NCBI GenBank assembly: GCA_026417555.1
Contig: JAOADA010000010.1
Span: 1 to 50,608 of the forward strand
Reading direction: 5' to 3'
DNA: 50,608 nt
Source of the DNA: Brevinematales bacterium
GTDB lineage: Bacteria > Spirochaetota > Brevinematia > Brevinematales > Thermospiraceae
Part shown: one piece after another, positions 50,387-50,608 of the stretch
How the letters are laid out: each line of letters opens with the position of its first letter
Numbering within the stretch: the stretch's first letter is position 1
Notes under the pieces: model-generated
Told to the model about the DNA's origin: nothing
The model's database searches: none
Seen by the model: the letters and a program-made list of their open reading frames with translations, nothing else
Made by a program: the position numbers and the translations under genes

Positions 50387-50608
50387 GAAGCCCCTTGCTC
50401 AGGTGAGAATCTAAGGTTGAACAAAGGTAAAGATCTTTGTATGGCGAAGGTGGGGGGAGAGACTATTCACCGAGAACGAGAAAAATCGAAACAAGAGGAT
50501 AAGGGAAGGAGTATCCAACCCCAACGGTTTAGGCAAAGGGAAGGGGACCAAGAGGCATGAATACTACCTTGTGTGGGAAAAGCTTGAGGAAGGGGGGTGT
50601 TCCAAGTG
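50387..50608. other. Unassigned right edge of the window
   Basis: No gene, RNA or repeat was recognised in these 222 bases. Frames open to the window edge exist on both strands, but neither shows a motif or a ribosome site, so a partial gene can be neither claimed nor excluded. Confidence 0.3.

Noticed and set aside
50462-50608. Partial gene at the right edge
   Set aside because: Open frames touch the edge on both strands, but none shows a ribosome site, motif or coding-like composition that decides between them.
1-50608. tRNA genes, CRISPR arrays, insertion sequences, prophage
   Set aside because: No cloverleaf, regularly spaced repeats, transposase or phage-like gene was seen on either strand.

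Overview
The window reads as a gene-dense chromosomal segment of a spirochaete, or a close relative of one. The lineage evidence is the combination of a 1331-residue SpiroCoCo-type coiled-coil giant (36157-40152), a large membrane-anchored TPR protein resembling the periplasmic flagellar collar protein FlcA (8161-11304) behind a sigma-28-type promoter, a bactofilin, several spirochaete-like TPR, lipoprotein and outer-membrane genes, and an RsbU-like phosphatase with STAS partners. The exact genus cannot be read from 50 kb; a deep-branching free-living lineage is a guess. Nearly all genes have clear AGGAGG-type ribosome sites, and many have TTGACW-N17-TATAAT promoters. I saw no insertion sequence, prophage, CRISPR array or tRNA.

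Layout. 1-225: 3' end of 23S rRNA and a complete 5S rRNA. 442-745: rpmB with promoter and terminator. 847-8053: an apparent operon of hisG(short), a class-I aminotransferase, a lipoprotein, coaBC, ruvC, glmS and comF, mostly with overlapping stops and starts. 8091-11304: the FlcA-like gene. 11348-15288: rho behind a long leader, then a flavoprotein of the disulfide-reductase fold lacking its redox cysteines, then a sirtuin. 15380-18250: bactofilin, map, nadB. 18316-19964: LiaF-like membrane protein and outer-membrane protein, ended by a strong terminator. 20112-22732: a 20-codon leader ORF coupled to a RimK-like ATP-grasp enzyme, then a NodB-fold deacetylase-like protein. 22701-26256, minus strand: metK, UDP-glucose dehydrogenase and UDP-xylose synthase.

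26292-32483: ComFB-domain protein, a 36-residue membrane peptide, DUF2225 protein, TPR protein, GAF-PP2C phosphatase and STAS antagonist. 32499-35541: an ATP-grasp/FMN-dehydrogenase fusion overlapping an inositol-monophosphatase gene. 35574-35906, minus: small GNAT. 36085-41450: SpiroCoCo and serS. 41455-43028: second STAS protein and argG. 43216-49478: hpt, ftsH, a FlgH-like secreted protein, dxs and a GAF-GGDEF diguanylate cyclase. 49396-50386, minus: tlyA and a downstream four-cysteine mini-protein that runs antisense into the cyclase gene.

Most of the content is housekeeping: translation, cofactor synthesis, amino-sugar and isoprenoid synthesis, proteolysis. It is interleaved with envelope, motility and signalling genes. 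The most unusual items are the ATP-grasp/FMN fusion, the cysteine-less flavoprotein, the RimK-like/NodB-like pair with its leader ORF, the exact 131-bp in-frame repeat in the coiled-coil gene, and two mini-proteins. All functions are assigned by reading motifs; no database search was run.
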